The translations under genes were made by a program, and so were the position numbers. Below are positions 11,061 to 21,843 of a DNA stretch of 64,000 nt, one piece after another. Positions within the stretch are counted from its first letter, which is position 1; every line of letters begins with the position of its first letter. The DNA is from Aphanomyces cochlioides (lineage: Eukaryota > Oomycota > Saprolegniomycetes > Saprolegniales > Verrucalvaceae). The notes under the pieces were generated by a model. That model was not told the origin of the DNA, ran no database searches, and saw nothing but the letters and a program-made list of their open reading frames with translations. The stretch spans positions 620,001-684,000 of the forward strand of contig JAHQRK010000002.1 in NCBI GenBank assembly GCA_019828595.1, written 5' to 3'.

Positions 11061-11669
11061 TGATCTTCATAGCAACTGCCAAAATATATATTGATTTTAA
11101 CAGTGATCTCACTCTAAATCTTGAGTACCGGTGCGACAAAAAGAAGACTGACATGTAAACTGAGATTTTGGCTCGGAGTTTGAGCTCTGAAAAAAGTCAG
11201 TCTCTGAGTTGAATCCAGTGTAGCGGTGCGGATGCTCTTAGCAGCAGCCTGGTATCAAGACCGCCTACGCACAAGTGGCGAACCACCAAAAACACTCCTG
11301 GAGCTCGAAGAACTCCGATATGAATTCGAGCCCGATGACTTACAAGACCGCATCCGAGACCAACTCTACGAGCTGAAGCAAGCTAACAGCGCCAAATTAA
11401 TGGACTATGTCGGCAAGTTCCGCCGTATTTGCACTCAAGTCCAAGACATGACCGAGCGCGACAAGATATCCTTTTTCCAACGCGGCCTACGAACAAAAAC
11501 AAGAGAAGAATTTCAATATAGAAGATGTGAATCAGTAACCGAAGCCATTCAAGTAGCTCTAGATTTTGAGCGAGCGCATAGTTTCACTCTCGGAAACAAT
11601 CGAAGAGATTCCCGCCACCAGCAACGCCGTGACCAACACCACAGACCACGATTCCAACGCAGTCAATGA

Positions 11670-12629
11670 CCAGCGACAACGACCAAACAATCAAGACTCA
11701 AGACATTTTTCTTCCTTCCGTCAACCGCAGCTAGAGCGTGACGAATATGACATGGAAGTCGATAACGCGCAAATGAATCGAAACTCTCAGCGTGGTCCTC
11801 GAAGCTGCTACAAGTGCGGCCGAGTAGGCCATCTAGCTAGTGTCTGCCGAAGCTCTCAACGGTTTCACCAGAACAACCAAAACAAAAATTTCCGCCGTTC
11901 AAACCACAACAACAGAGCAGTAACTTTCTCTGGAACACAATCATCTCGTCCAACTAACCGACAACACAATGTTCAAGTTCAAGAAGCCGAAGACAGCGAT
12001 GAAGGAGAAGAAATTGAAATGATCAACACGCACGTTGCTCAAAGCAAGTACAAGGAAGTCCCAACGGAAAATCAACTGATGATTTCAGAAGGTCAACTGG
12101 ATGGAAAGCCAGTAAAGATTTTAATTGACAGCGGTGCTACAAACCTTTTGTGCCGTCCTGGCCTCTGTGACCAAGTCATTCGGGAAAAAGAAGCCATCAT
12201 TGAAGGATTTGACGGACAAAACTCTGGCGTAAAACGAGTAAAAGAAGCTGAAGGTTCTCTCGTTCTCGAAGGAATGTCCTTTCCCAACTTATCATTTACG
12301 GAATGGGATCTGGGCTCGAAGAACTTTGACGTGATTTTGGGACAACCATGGTTCCATCGCTTTAATCCCATTGTGGATTGGAGAAATCACAAGATTTTAT
12401 CGATCAATGGAAGTGTAGTCAAGGAAGAAAGCGACAACTCAAGCGACGGATGGATTCTCAAGATTACGACAGTCAAGGAAGTTCAAGACATCAAAACACT
12501 CCTAACAAAGTATAAAGATGTGTTTCCTAAAGAACAACCCGACGCACTGCCTCCAAAAAGAGGATTTGAATTCGATTTGACCATGCGTCCCGATGCCAAA
12601 CCACAATATCGACCACCTTTTCGTCTATC
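11670..12629 (+). pseudogene. gypsy gag 3' end (zinc knuckle) and aspartic protease
   Basis: The frame downstream of the gag frameshift includes a CCHC zinc knuckle at about 11808-11850 (CYKCGRVGHLASVC, C-x2-C-x4-H-x4-C) and the retroviral-type protease motif ILIDSGATNLL at about 12118-12150. It then continues through the region linking protease to reverse transcriptase (PQYRPPFRLS). The frame stops making sense at 12630 where the inverted segment starts. Confidence 0.82.
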
Positions 12630-13279
12630 TAAGCCGTCTTTGGAAATTGTGTGGCCGAGAAAATCGACTGAGTCGACGGCAAAGGCACACTTAGACGGAC
12701 GAGCGTACAACTTTTCAGCTCGTAAAACATCGCAAATTGCTTGTAGGTGATGGATGTGGTCGTCGATTGACTTAGAGAAAACACAGATATCATCCATGTA
12801 TTCAACGGCAAAGGGGAATTTATCGAAGAGGCGAAACATAAGTCGGGACCAAATTCCTGGCATTTCGGCCATTCCCATGGGAGCAACAACCCATTCATAG
12901 ACTTCTCGATGAGTACGAAAGGCTGTGTATTTGCTTGCTTTTGGTTCAACAAGCATTTGGTGAAATCCAGACGCTAAGTCGATCTTCGTAAAGACTTGGC
13001 TTCCGTGCATGCGATCAAATAAGCCTTTGATGTTTGGCAAAGGGATCTTTGGGATCACCGTTTGCGAGTTGACATATCGATAGTCAAGAACCCAACGTAT
13101 TGGAGTGTTGAGAGTCGCTGTTCTCAGCCATTCGCTTCTTGACTTCATTTGGCCGTTTTCATCTTTCTTGGGGACTCCAAAGATATTCGAAACCCAGTCG
13201 CTGTTGGACAATAGAATCCATCCTTTTCTTTCAAGTTCGCTGATGAACTTGTCCAGAGATGCTTGTTCGACTTGGCTTA
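12630..13279 (-). pseudogene. gypsy reverse transcriptase, inverted within pol
   Basis: On the minus strand this segment encodes a long uninterrupted stretch of reverse transcriptase: DKFISELERKGWI, VPKKDENG, WVLDYRYVN, TKIDLASGFHQM, the catalytic VEYMDDICVFS, and DFLGHTISKDG. Upstream (protease) and downstream (RNase H) parts of the same polyprotein are on the plus strand. The outgoing frame at 12629 and the incoming frame at 13280 are exactly the residues expected on either side of this domain. The breakpoints coincide with the inverted hexamers TAAGCC (12630-12635) and GGCTTA (13274-13279), and four extra bases (TATC) appear at the left junction. Confidence 0.88.
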
Positions 13280-15631
13280 CACGTTGACAAGTCAAAAGTT
13301 CGTGCTATCGAACAATGGGCTGAACCTAAGTGCACTAAACTTAGTGAGTTTCATCGGATTTGCGAGCTTGTACAGAAAGTGTGTTCCAAAGTTTTCTGAC
13401 ATTGTCCGCCCTTTAAGTGAATTAATGAAGCCAAAACGCCGTTGTCATGGACTGAAGATCAGCGACAAGCCTTTTTAACGATCAAGATTGCACTTCAACA
13501 AGCTCCAGTTTTACAACTGCCCAACTACGACAAGCCTTTCATCGTAACAACTGATGCCTCAGGATACTGTTATGGAGCAGTTCTATCCCAGTTGGATAAG
13601 GACAGTAATGATCGACCGATCGCATTTTTGTCGAAGCGACTTGGCCCTCATGAAGTCAAGTGGCCTGCTCATGAAAAAGAACTCTACGCGATCAAGCTTG
13701 CACTCGGCAAGTGGCGTCACTACCTTCATGGTACTCGATTCGACATTTACACGGACAACTCGACGTGTAAATGGTTCATGGAAACTCCTATTCTCACGCC
13801 TAAGTTGACTCGATGGCTCGACTTTTTCAGTGTGTTTGACTTTGTGTTGCATCATCGGCCTGGCAAACTTAATGTCGTTGCCGATGCGCTTTCGCGATCT
13901 CCACGAGATGCCTCAAACTTTGCGACGATGAATTCAGTTCATAATTGCGGAATCCGTTGTACAAACGCCGCTCTACGACTTGATGCCTTGCAAACTCCAC
14001 CTGACTTATCCCGTTTCCCCTCACGTGAACTTACCAAGCTCGTTGGAACTCCATTTTTGGGGGAGGATTTGCCAAGTCAAAAATGTGCTTCAACTCCGCA
14101 ACGACTTGTAATCAATCATTCAAGACAAATTTCGTATTCAACAGTCGAAATGGATCAAGACACGAAAGAGAGATACATTAAAGCTTACAAGACAGACATC
14201 TCTGTTGCTATACAAGACAAATATGTTCAAAAGGATGACTTGTACTTCCTTCGTTCGAAAGACCAAGTATGGAGACTTTATGTTCCCACTGATGATATCC
14301 TGCGCGCTGAAGTCATTTCTCAAGCTCATGACTCAAGCATTGCTGCGCATCCCGGAACAAGACGAACATTGCTAAGTATTTCTCAGTGGTATTATTGGGA
14401 TACTCTCTTGGAAGATGTCAAACTTTATGTGTGAAACTTGCAGTCGATACAAGACAAGTAGTCTTCGTGCCAATGGCAAAATGATTCCGATTCAAGCCCC
14501 TAACGTATGCTGGCATACTATTTCAGCAGACTGAATCACTGGACTACCTCTATCCAAGTCGTGCGATGCTATCTTAGTTGTTGTTGACAAGTTGTCAAAA
14601 AGAGCTATGTACATTCCAACTCAAACAAATGTCGATGCTCCGCAAACCGCTAAGTTGTTTTTCGATCATGTTGTTCGCCACCATGGCTTACCAAGCGTGA
14701 TCATCAGTGATCGAGACCCAAAATTTACAAGTAATTTTTGGAAGTCCCTCATGCAAATCATGAATATCAAGCAAGCCATGACAACTGTGGATCGTGCTCA
14801 AGCTGATGGAGCAACTGAACGCCAAAATCGAACACTAGAAGATGCTCTACATTGCCAAGTGTCCTATCTTGGAGAAGATTGGGTTGACCATTTACCCACG
14901 ATAGAGTATGCTCACCAAGGACTTGTTCAGTCGTCAACTGGCCTCCATTTCAAATCGACAATGGAAGAACTTTGCGAAACACTGTAATTGTTAATATAAT
15001 ACCTCCAAATGACTTTGCCAAAAACTTCTCCGAAGAACGACAAGAGATATTGAAGATTGCCCAAGAAAACTTGAAGAAGGCTCAAGCAAGACAAAAGGCA
15101 TTCTATGACAAGAAACGCTCAAACATAACTTTCAAGGTTGGAGATCAAGTTCTCCTTGCAACCCGCGATTTGCCCTTGAAGCATGCACAACAATTAGATC
15201 GCAACAAGCGTCCAAAGCTAATTCCCCGATTCGTCGGCCCCTTTGAAGTCATTGAAGAAATCAATGAAAACGCAATGCGCCAGAAGTTGCCTCGATCAAT
15301 GTCAAGACTCCATGATGTTTTTAATGTCGACCGCCTGAAACATTATCAACCGAATGATCCCAAATTTGCAAGTCGACCGATTCCCAAGGCAACACCCGTC
15401 ATACTCGATGACTCCAGTGGTGAAGAACTCTTCATCGTCAAACGCCTCTTGAAGCAGACACAATTCAATCGCAAGCTCGAATATCTCGTCAAGTGGCACG
15501 GCCAACCTGAAAGCGAAGCAACATGGGAACTCTCAAAGAACATCAAGCACGTCGTTCACTTCAAGCAGCTAGTTCAAGACCTCCAGCGCCGTCTTTTCCG
15601 ACGACAGCCGGACGTCACGGGGAGGATGTAG
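13280..15631 (+). pseudogene. gypsy RNase H, integrase and chromodomain
   Basis: After the inversion the plus strand resumes with VDKSKVRAIEQWAEP. A one-base insertion near 13347 and a one-base deletion near 13435 separate it from the RNase H region (ITTDASGYCYGAVLSQ, HRPGKLNVVADALSRSP). The integrase zinc-binding region (AHPGTRRTLL, then CETCSRYKTSS) is frameshifted near 14430. The catalytic core has VVVDKLSKRA, ISDRDPKFTSNFW and ATERQNRTLEDALH, but a TGA replaces the residue after the first catalytic Asp near 14532. A further frameshift near 14970 leads to the C-terminal part ending in a chromodomain (YLVKWHGQPESEATWELSKN). Chromodomains let chromoviruses target histone marks. Confidence 0.85.
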
Positions 15632-15840
15632 TGATCCTGAGTCACCGGTTTGGCTCAGGACTTCGGCTGAATGCTGTAACGCACTTTACGACTTAGGAAA
15701 CTAGCGTAAACGCCCCACAACATCAACCAAAGCGATGTGGCAATAGGATGTGGCTTAAAGTTACAAGGATGTGCTAGATTAGAGTTAACTTGAGATCTAA
15801 TTCATTCTACAATTTGCCTTCCTCTGCCTAGTTTGCTACA
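15629..15840 (+). repeat. 3' LTR of gypsy element
   Basis: This 212-bp partner of 7275-7486 is preceded by a purine-rich tract ACGGGGAGGATG (polypurine tract, 15617-15628) and followed by the second CAAGC target duplication. Confidence 0.88.
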
Positions 15841-16190
15841 CAAGCGCAGAACTCAGACGGTTTGTTCTCCGTGACGTCCGGCGTGGCGTTGTGCAGAGAG
15901 ATGAAGAAGCACAGAGTGTATGGATGAGTAGAATGCAGATTTTTAAACAGATTTCAATCTTTTGCCGTCGTTTTAAGCCAGTGACAGCATGCGGGCGCTG
16001 CGATCGACCGGCCAAATGCAAGTTCCATGCAGTGCTATCTTGTTCAAGTCTTAATCAGTATGTCCAAAGAGCAGAGTCAAATACGCGGCCACGGAAATGG
16101 AGAGGCCTGAACTCTTGCAATTTTAGAGACCCAAAGTCTGTCACACAGAATTTGTGGAACACCACAAAGGAATTGACGAAGTCAACATGA
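15841..16190 (+). other. possible gene split by the gypsy insertion
   Basis: If the gypsy element and one CAAGC copy are removed, the ATG at 7261 reads MDGQ and continues at 15846 as AQNSDGLFSVTSGVALC. A possible 35-nt intron (15916-15950) follows, then an open frame to 16190 with Cys pairs (TACGRCDRPAKCKFHAVLSC). I do not recognise the product, and part of the tail resembles the inverted repeat at 18032. The evidence is only open frame and plausible composition. Confidence 0.3.
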
Positions 16191-16342
16191 AAAACATATG
16201 TATGTTACAGGCTTCCCACTTTATTAATTCTTGGGATCAATCCCGATGCATATGGGAGCTTCAACCAGACGATGCACTGCTTTGGCAAACAGCCGACAAG
16301 AACAGCGTGATGACATCGCTCAATATTCAGCATGTTCGACTA

Positions 16343-17682
16343 CACCTTTTCCCGATCAAGTTGCACTTTTATTCCGATCGACAAGAGCCAATAAATATAA
16401 ATTAATTATGAGATGGAGCGTTTTCTGTTCAAACTGATTTCCCTTCTGAACGAAGTGAGCCACTGACTTGTTTATGTCGAACGAAGAACGAAAGAGAGGC
16501 CCGACGCCAGACGAGAAGAGACGTGTTCTCCTTGCCCACATGCGTGGCGAGGACTGGAGACTTGTTGCAGAACATAATGAAATGTCTCTCTCTACAGCAA
16601 AACGTGTTGTCGCAAGTGGAAGGATCACCAATTTACCTCGAGGTGGCACAAAATTGGGACGACTGAAAGTAACTCCGGAGATCAGAGACGCTCTAGAGCG
16701 TTATGTCAACGAGGATTGCAGATATACGCTCGAAACTATGAAGCATTTCATTGCCCGCTATTACCCAGGAACGATCTTGTCGATACAGACCATCAGCAAG
16801 CACCTTCTTGGAATGCTCTACACTATTAAACAAGTGAGAGTTGAGCCAGCTAAGTGCAACGAACCACAAAGCAAGGCGAAGCGAAAAGCGTTTGCGGAGA
16901 AATTGCTTCATCAGCAGCAAGAAGGCGATTTTATCGTATATTATGATGAAACCAATTAAAACGTCTACGCAAGTCGATCACAAGGTCGCGCAAAAAGAGG
17001 CGAGCGTGCCACTGTAAAGCTTCCGTCATCTAAGGGGCCCAATCTGCAAATCCAATGCGCTGTTTCTACTGTAGTTGGTCTCATTTGCCACATCTTGGAG
17101 CACGGAAGCATCAAAATGCAAGAAAATGCAAACTTCATCGTCGCAATATACAACGCTGTCAAGGCCTCCACGGTGTGGCAGAGCGAATTTGCCAACAAGA
17201 AGATTGTCGTCGTCCTGGATAACGCGCCGTCTCATTCCCAGACAGAGGGGCTTGTGCCAAGCTATCATGACATTGTGCTTTTGCGGCTTGGGCCCTACTC
17301 ACCAATGCTAAATCCCATCGAGGGATGTTTCAGCGTCTTCAAGTCACGAGTGAAGACTTTTCTGTCTCAAAGAACCCAGCATTTGTTGGAGCGAGGTGAG
17401 TTTGATTCATACCTTCATCATAGAATTCATCTCCTTGAGTCTGCAGCAGACGAGTCGATGAGTTGTATTACTCGATCCCTTGTCACTCGAATGGCATTAC
17501 ACTGTCAAAGAAGTGTGGAGAAAGCTTTGAATTTGGATGATGTTACCTATGGCTGATCTCTTTGATCGAGAGAAGTTCAATTAGTAACTGAAATGGAGTC
17601 TTGTATAAAATATATCAAACGTCTTTTATTGTTTCAAATCCTGATTGATCGGAATAAAAGTGCAACTTGATCGAAAAAGGTG
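16343..17682 (+). mobile_element. Tc1/IS630-type transposon with long inverted repeats
   Basis: The 1340-bp element has terminal inverted repeats of about 36 bp (CACCTTTTCCCGATCAAG... at 16343 and the near-identical inverse ending at 17682) and is flanked by TA at 16341-16342 and 17683-17684. A single transposase gene fills most of it. The long, nearly identical ends suggest relatively recent activity. Confidence 0.9.
16474..17556 (+). pseudogene. Tc1/IS630-like DDE transposase, one nonsense codon from intact
   Basis: From the ATG at 16474 a 360-codon frame runs to 17556, broken only by TAA at 16957-16959 (codon 162). It has an N-terminal helix-turn-helix (DEKRRVLLAHMRGEDW, SLSTAKRVV). The DDE core reads YYDETN (Asp), VVVLDNAPSHSQ (Asp) and MLNPIEGCFSVFK (Glu). 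The stop falls two codons after the first catalytic block. Everything else appears conserved, so either this copy was inactivated recently or the stop is an assembly error. Confidence 0.88.
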
Positions 17683-17684
17683 TA

Positions 17685-18031
17685 CACATACTACTAAACC
17701 TAGTAAGTACTAGCTAATAATTATAGTATGATTACTATTTATAGGAGAGCACAGTTACACATTTACTGATAGAAGTAGTACATGAAACGACCGAAAGATG
17801 TCAATTCGAAGCTGAAGGTTTCAAATAACTGTTCATACTTAATATTTTTTCACGATGTCAGTAAAATACATAAAACCTAATGATGTACACAATATTCACT
17901 GTACAATCTAATATTTCGAAATATATAATAGGCTAAGCAATATAAATTTTGGAAGGAAACAAAGATGAATTTATACAGAAACTAGCAGATGTGTTTTCTC
18001 CACATTGACATCAAGTATTTGCAGGCGTTTA
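17685..18031. other. no feature recognised
   Basis: AT-rich DNA between the Tc1-like element and the foldback repeat, with no supported ORF. Confidence 0.5.
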
Positions 18032-18609
18032 TGAGACCCAAATTTTGTCACACACCTTTTGCTGAACGACACACAAAAATAAATTAAAAACACAGAAAAA
18101 GCATATGTTTTAAATACCTTCCTTGACATCTTAATCTTGGGAAATTTCCCTACAATATTACACGCGAAGCGCACTTAACATACATAGTGCGCGAAGCGCA
18201 CTTAACGTACTAGATTGCAAGGCATGCAATCTTCGTCTCCAGGTTTTCTTTTGCAATGCCTGACCCTCACCCCACCGGTGAAACCCTTCGTGAAAGGGGT
18301 TTTACAATTGTTAACCCCCGAGGAGACCCTGTTAGGTGTGGAGTAGTCATACTAGGATACTTCCCAATCCCAATTTTCTCTTCCTTGTGGTGCTCAGGCT
18401 TCTTTGTGTGGACTTCAGCAGTTTTGATGTGTTCACAAATAATTGTGTGTCATTCAGACGCCTTAATGTGTTATTCAGAAGTTATGTTTATTATTAGTTC
18501 CATTGTGTGTTGTTAATACAAAGGTGTGTGACAGTCAGATTATTCTCTGTGTTTTTAATATATTTTTGTGTGGCATTCAGCAAAAGGTGTGTGACAATTT
18601 TGGGTCCTC
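18032..18609. repeat. foldback/MITE-like element, about 68-bp inverted arms
   Basis: 18032-18099 (starting TGAGACCCAAATTTTGTCAC, through TTTTGCTGAACGACACAC) is inverted at about 18543-18609 with few mismatches. The interior holds degenerate iterations of a GTGTG...CATTCAG motif (about 18405-18600), two direct copies of CGCGAAGCGCACTTAAC (18163-18179, 18190-18206) and a short palindrome, AGATTGCA with TGCAATCT (18212-18233). A shorter sequence resembling the arm start occurs near 16128. No transposase is inside. Confidence 0.6.
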
Positions 18610-18762
18610 GGCGTTTATCTCACTACAAAATCGTTGGAGTTGGGCATTTCGATGAACATTAACAGCCGCAGCAGGGGAAAAGCGTCTGTAGATGTATGGG
18701 CGTTGAAATAAAGCGTTACTTTGCGATAGCTCAATTAGGGACGAACAAAGTTCGTATCAGCT

Positions 18763-18831
18763 AGGGTTGATGGTTGTAGGGGTTGTAGGGGTTGAAGGGG
18801 TTGAAGGGTTTGTTCAAGGGGTTGATGGACT
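18763..18831 (+). repeat. imperfect GGTTGAAGG/GGTTGTAGG microsatellite
   Basis: About seven imperfect tandem units of 9-10 bp lie immediately upstream of the small gene at 18850. The G/T-rich strand is the plus strand. Confidence 0.7.
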
Positions 18832-18849
18832 TTTCAACAGGAGACATCA

Positions 18850-19180
18850 ATGGCAGACAAGGTCGGCGTCTCTATGACGATCCGCTTCCGCGGTGAAGAA
18901 GTCCATGCTTTCTCCGTACACCCTGAAGAGCCTGAAGATATCTACGACACTGCACAGAGCGCAACAGTTCCGCATGCTTACAGCGGACGAGAAGATGGCG
19001 GTGACTTGCCTCAACCAAAGTTGACTGGCCCTCATGCGATCTTGGCGACAGCCATTAAGGTACATAAATCGACGATATTGCTTGACTGGACTGACACACA
19101 ATATCTAGAATGCTAAAGCCAATAGCGAAGGATTTCTCGCCGACAAATGCGAAGGTCCTGTAAAGTTTGACGACATGTAA
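18850..19180 (+). CDS. small two-exon protein of unknown function (93 aa)
   Basis: Exons 18850-19059 and 19109-19180 are separated by a 49-nt GT...CTAG intron that joins in phase 0. The product starts MADKVGVSMTIRFRGEEVHA, is acidic and polar, and ends FDDM. I do not recognise a family. The intron length matches the confirmed genes nearby, and the start follows a clear ATG, which supports a real gene. It converges on the U-box gene, 155 bp between stops. The product has no signal peptide or membrane segment. Confidence 0.55.
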
Positions 19181-19335
19181 TTCTTAACACTGGTCTTTAT
19201 TGGGTGTAGACATCATATACGAGGAAACTTTGGACTCTCGGAAGATCTCAAGGCAATTGATGGCACAGATGAATGATGTGCGAAATCAGTCGTGGGGATA
19301 CTCTTTGAATGCTTAGCTTCGTGGTTGAATGTCCC

Positions 19336-21128
19336 CTAGTAGAGATCAGGACAGAGTCGTTTGTATTCAGAAATGAGCTGGCGGCGTTTCTGTCGCATGG
19401 CGCGATGGCGGTCGTAAAAGTCCCGCAGAACTTGAACGATATGCGCTGTAAAGCCAGAGCTTGCGACAAAGTCATGCTCAAACAAAACAACAAACTCATC
19501 GTCGCTATAGACCGCTACTCAAAAAAGTGATGAGTGACACGAAGCAGGAGAGAGTGGAAACGCCATTACCTGAGCAAACCTGGCCAGCGCCACGTGGTGG
19601 GTGGCGCAATGCATCTTCAAACGCTGGATCTAAGCACGAGCAATCCAAGCCTCTGTTGTCTTTGATCGCATAGCCTCCAAACCGGGCGAGGACTATCATG
19701 TGGACGCGCCTGGCATTTCTCAATCGAATCAAGAGGGATGTTGACAAATTCGATAACATCAAGCCACCTTGGCCGAGAATCATGGCATATTCGTCGTCTT
19801 GGCCGAACGCGACAAGAGAATTTGGCTCCATCTCGGCTCTGAAACGCAGCGGAAGATCGTCGGATGCCCAGCAACATTCGCCACTTCCATTAGGTTTAGC
19901 GCCACTGCAGTACCATTCTCCACGAGGACCAAGAGCAATTCGATGGACGTGGCGACCTTTTTGAGCACAATTGAGTAATTGGCGCTCAAATCTGCGTGGA
20001 AGATGGCGCATGAACATGCGTTGACTTACGTCGCCGCTTTCTTGGATTTCATCCAAGATCAACGCCATCGAATCTTGCTGCAACGCCAATTGAATGAGTT
20101 TGCCAGCAGGTCCTTCGGCGATTCGCGGTGGTGGGCCTTCCAGCGGCATGACGGCTTGGACAGAAAGCCAGCCTGTGAATGAGCTGTGTGTCGTTCGAAT
20201 GTACCAGGTCTCTTCGACGTGGATCAGCGCGTGGCTTTTGACAAGAGTGTATGAAGGTAATTCAATCAGCGGCACGCCGAGCGCAGTTGTGTTGGCATTT
20301 GTACAGAGATCTACCTACAAATAGGCTCATTTAGTTAAGGAGCCAACCAAAGGTTAAAGTGCGCACCGCTCGAGGGAGTAGGAAGACATGCGGAGATGAA
20401 TTGAGCGGCCATTGTGTCATGAAGTTGGGCGAGAGGCGGACCCACAACTTCGAGCATTCGAGACGGCCGTACATCGTGCTGTTTCTGTCTTCGATAGTCG
20501 CTTCGATGGAGAGAACATCCCATGGATAAGCTTTGTAGAGACTGTTGGATGGTACGCTAGGGGATGGCCACAAACTGAGCGGCACAGTCGTGCTCACGAC
20601 GTATACTGACAATTCTTCTGTCATATCAAGATGTTCCAAGTACGATAAACCATCCCGCGACTCAAAGACGTATTTTCCTTCGTGGTGGCCTGACAATTCA
20701 ACAAAGACAACGTTGTCTTCACCGTAGAGACGCTCTTTTCCAATCACAATCGTGTCCACATTGAGCATTGTACCATGGGACAGGACAAATGACGGGGCCA
20801 AGTATATTGGCATGGGTCTCACGACGGCATAAATAAACGTGCCTCGTTGAGGAAGAGGTTCCTTGCGTCTTGGTGAAGGAGAACGTGGTTTGGTTTCGAT
20901 GAACGGAGCAAACTTTTCGCGGAATTCAACAATCGCTTGCTTGAGTGCATGATTCGGCACTAAGGTCTTGTGCGCAACGACGTTGTTTGTGATGGGACTT
21001 GTGTTGTTCTGCCGAAACCAGCGAGAGATGCTGGACCGCTCGTAGGAATGTCCGTCGCTGGCCACGACAGGATCTTCCATCACTTCGTGTGTGATTGGAC
21101 ACACAAACGAGTCCAAGTGATCTTCCAT
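19336..21128 (-). CDS. U-box E3 ubiquitin ligase
   Basis: The three exons (20367-21128, 19570-20314, 19336-19517) with two 52-nt introns give 562 residues. Residues 8-75 are a U-box (SFVCPITHEVMEDPVVASDG, then SPITNNVVAHKTLVPNHALK), the RING-like fold without zinc that recruits E2-ubiquitin. A Pro/Arg-rich linker follows. The rest has no domain I can name but contains repeated beta-strand-like stretches (GEWYCSGAKPNGSGECCW, FGGYAIKDNRGLDC) that could be a substrate-recognition region. The ATG at 21128 was chosen over an upstream in-frame ATG (21206) because the extra 26 residues are hydrophobic AT-rich filler. The last exon (SDDEFVVLFEHDFVASSGFT) joins in frame after the intron at 19518-19569. 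Confidence 0.85.
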
Positions 21129-21840
21129 CGCTTGGGACGAACTTGCAGAATGGCACCACTTTGAAAATCCAAAATAAAAAGTAAAAAATAGATCTTGAAA
21201 ATTCATTTTATGAATTTTTTCAGTACTTTTTCATGATGCTAAAGGAGGGTGCTATATGATCCAAGGTTAACGTTGCGCTAGCTCTCGAGGAGGAACCATG
21301 CGCACTTGGACAGTAGTCTAATTCCTCAATTGATTCTGTTCCGATTCACTTTTTGCTGGTTCAATAATCACATTCTGCTTTCGTTGGAAACATTTATTGT
21401 TGATTTGATACGAATTTCCAGACCCCGTTCAATCGAATCACGCCGGCGGATCGATTCACCAATCGACGCCATTGGCTAATAAATATTTTGGGTGATTTTG
21501 ATTGGCTCAATAAAATTTTAAAGAAAGTACAGTTTCCATGAGAGAAAGTACTGTTCTAATTTTCATTCATCCAATGTATTGGCGCGCTTGGAGATTGATA
21601 CAAAAAACGAATCCAAAGTGGGAAATTTCTAGCGAATCCACAATATACTGAAAATGTATTGTTATTTACACTCTAAATTGTGACCGGGGTGAAAAATGTA
21701 CTTCGAAGTATCTATTTTTCCAAATCTATTTGAAATCGATAGCCAATCAGAATCGAGTATTTGCCTTCTTGACAAAAACACACGCAAAACACACAATCAA
21801 AACTTTACTATTCAGATAGTATTTGAGAATATTTCAATTT
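21129..21840. other. upstream region of the U-box gene; AT-rich, repeat-like
   Basis: No ORF is supported. The segment around 21735-21800 (AATCAGAATCGAG, ACGCAAAACACAC) recurs in inverted orientation around 25810-25860, suggesting a dispersed repeat. Confidence 0.4.
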
Positions 21841-21843
21841 TTA

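Larger units (their letters stand above)
8580..11237. mobile_element. PIF/Harbinger transposon nested in gypsy gag
   Basis: The 2658-bp element has a perfect 25-bp termin inverted repeat, beginning GAGCATCCGCACCGCTACAC at 8580 and repeated inverted at 11213-11237. It is flanked by TTA on both sides (8577-8579, 11238-11240), the 3-bp target duplication typical of PIF/Harbinger elements. Subterminal sequence also shows repeats of the GCACCGCAACACTGG type. It carries the two genes usual for this superfamily, a DDE transposase (minus strand) and a Myb/SANT-like protein (plus strand), transcribed convergently. Confidence 0.93.
7751..11669 (+). pseudogene. gypsy gag, 5' part, interrupted by the Harbinger element
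   Basis: Coding segments begin at an ATG at 7751 (83 codons) and, after a lysine-rich and frameshifted stretch, resume near 8254. The main gag frame then runs to 8579, where a TTA codon is followed by the Harbinger insertion. At 11241 the same frame continues with AAAWYQDRLRTSGEPPKTLL, so removing the element plus one TTA copy restores gag exactly. This part has the helical, charged retrotransposon-gag character (YVGKFRRICTQVQDMTERDK). A frameshift near 11665 separates it from the zinc-knuckle part. Frameshifts near 8000 and 8345 also damage the N-terminus. Confidence 0.75.
7275..15840 (+). mobile_element. Ty3/gypsy chromovirus-type LTR retrotransposon, degenerate, with nested insertion and internal inversion
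   Basis: The element is bounded by two 212-bp LTRs (7275-7486, 15629-15840) and flanked by the 5-bp direct repeat CAAGC at 7270-7274 and 15841-15845. It contains, in order, gag, zinc knuckle, aspartic protease, reverse transcriptase, RNase H, integrase and a C-terminal chromodomain, the order of chromovirus Ty3/gypsy elements. Two rearrangements are superimposed: a Harbinger transposon at 8580-11237 inside gag, and an inverted 650-bp segment at 12630-13279 holding most of the reverse transcriptase. Several frameshifts and a stop codon in integrase show it is dead. The two LTRs differ at roughly 13 of 212 positions by eye, so the insertion is not recent. Confidence 0.92.

Noticed and set aside
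12483..13295. Inverted reverse transcriptase as a second, independent retrotransposon inserted in pol
   Set aside because: The inverted segment supplies exactly the missing part of the surrounding polyprotein, with no ends, LTRs or target duplication of its own; inversion is simpler.
20331..21206. U-box ORF and the ORF at 19505-20275 as two genes
   Set aside because: A 52-nt intron joins them in frame, and the second ORF has no convincing start of its own.
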